Part shown: piece by piece, positions 63,835-63,876 of the stretch
How positions within the stretch are numbered: position 1 is the first letter of the stretch
How the letters are laid out: every line of letters begins with the position of its first letter
NCBI RefSeq assembly: GCF_014639255.1
Contig: NZ_BMFV01000027.1
Span: forward strand, 1 to 63,876
Source of the DNA: Pullulanibacillus pueri
GTDB taxonomy: Bacteria; Bacillota; Bacilli; Bacillales; Sporolactobacillaceae
Direction: 5' to 3'
DNA: 63,876 bases
The notes under the pieces: generated by a model
Told to the model about the DNA's origin: nothing
The model's database searches: none
Seen by the model: only the letters and a program-made list of their open reading frames with translations
Position numbers and translations under genes: made by a program

Positions 63835-63856
63835 CTATAGTTTAGGTATGGACTAT
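63824..63856. repeat. 13-bp inverted repeat at the LysR breakpoint
   Basis: ATAGTCCACACCT (63824-63836) and AGGTATGGACTAT (63844-63856) pair over 12 of 13 bases with a 7-base loop. It coincides with the point where LysR similarity is lost; possibly a mobile-element end or an old terminator. Confidence 0.5.
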
Positions 63857-63876
63857 TGTTATAATTTATTTAGTTT

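Overview
The window reads as chromosome of an aerobic, endospore-forming member of the Bacillales. The evidence is a gamma-type SASP-like gene, the spore-coat protein gerQ, a cytochrome aa3-type quinol oxidase, coproheme-route hemQ, and B. subtilis-like gene orders such as argCJBD-carAB-argF. No rRNA or tRNA gene, CRISPR array, intact transposase or prophage was seen. Species cannot be named from the sequence alone.

Layout. 0.1-1.3 kb: a tandem DUF2294 protein and a small SASP-like protein. 1.3-14.4 kb: the complete arginine pathway from glutamate (argC-J-B-D, carA-B, argF, argG-H). It is preceded by one sigma-A promoter and two consecutive T-box riboswitches, both with the arginine specifier CGC, with a short Arg-rich reading frame between them. 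14.8-20.9 kb: a YdhK lipoprotein, a DUF3298 protein, a PIG-L deacetylase, a HI0933-type flavoprotein, pyridoxine kinase and an MsrA-MsrB fusion. 21.3-25.2 kb: qoxABCD. 25.6-30.7 kb: ptsI without ptsH, a MecA-N type penicillin-binding lipoprotein, and a C39-like peptidase that appears to start at AUC. 31.2-38.2 kb: a phosphonate-type importer (phnD-C-E-E) followed by a 5'-nucleotidase-like phosphoesterase, ung and an aldo/keto reductase. 38.45-38.88 kb: eight tandem copies of a 51-bp hairpin unit. 39.1-46.3 kb: a quinone-oxidoreductase-like MDR and a five-gene peptide ABC importer. 46.4-50.9 kb: a small heat-shock protein, a MerR regulator with a divergent membrane protein, arsRBC, and a TerC exporter under a yybP-ykoY (Mn2+) riboswitch. 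51.7-59.6 kb: an ECF sigma/anti-sigma pair, a 3-hydroxyisobutyrate dehydrogenase-like enzyme, a second TerC, small conserved proteins, gerQ and hemQ. 59.7-63.9 kb: a visibly more A+T-rich tail with small membrane proteins, a truncated DUF5694 ORF, a YoaP-like acetyltransferase split by an in-frame stop, an alpha/beta hydrolase, a VOC protein and a LysR fragment cut at an inverted repeat.

How it works together. The arginine block is one coherent regulon whose leader senses uncharged tRNA-Arg, probably twice in series. The Phn, Opp, Ars and TerC units are transport modules with recognisable local control: a terminator after phnD, operator-like palindromes upstream of arsR and merR, and a Mn riboswitch. 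Most transcription units end in clear intrinsic terminators. Intergenic spaces carry several families of dispersed repeats, some related to the common Bacillaceae intergenic repeats, which explain several long non-coding gaps and false ORFs.

All calls were made by reading the sequence and by knowledge of protein families; no database search was run. The most unusual items are the double arginine T-box with the Arg-rich ORF, the 51-bp hairpin array with its four-unit higher-order duplication, the apparent AUC start, and the GGGACA hairpin repeat that supplies the C-terminus of an OppF-family protein.
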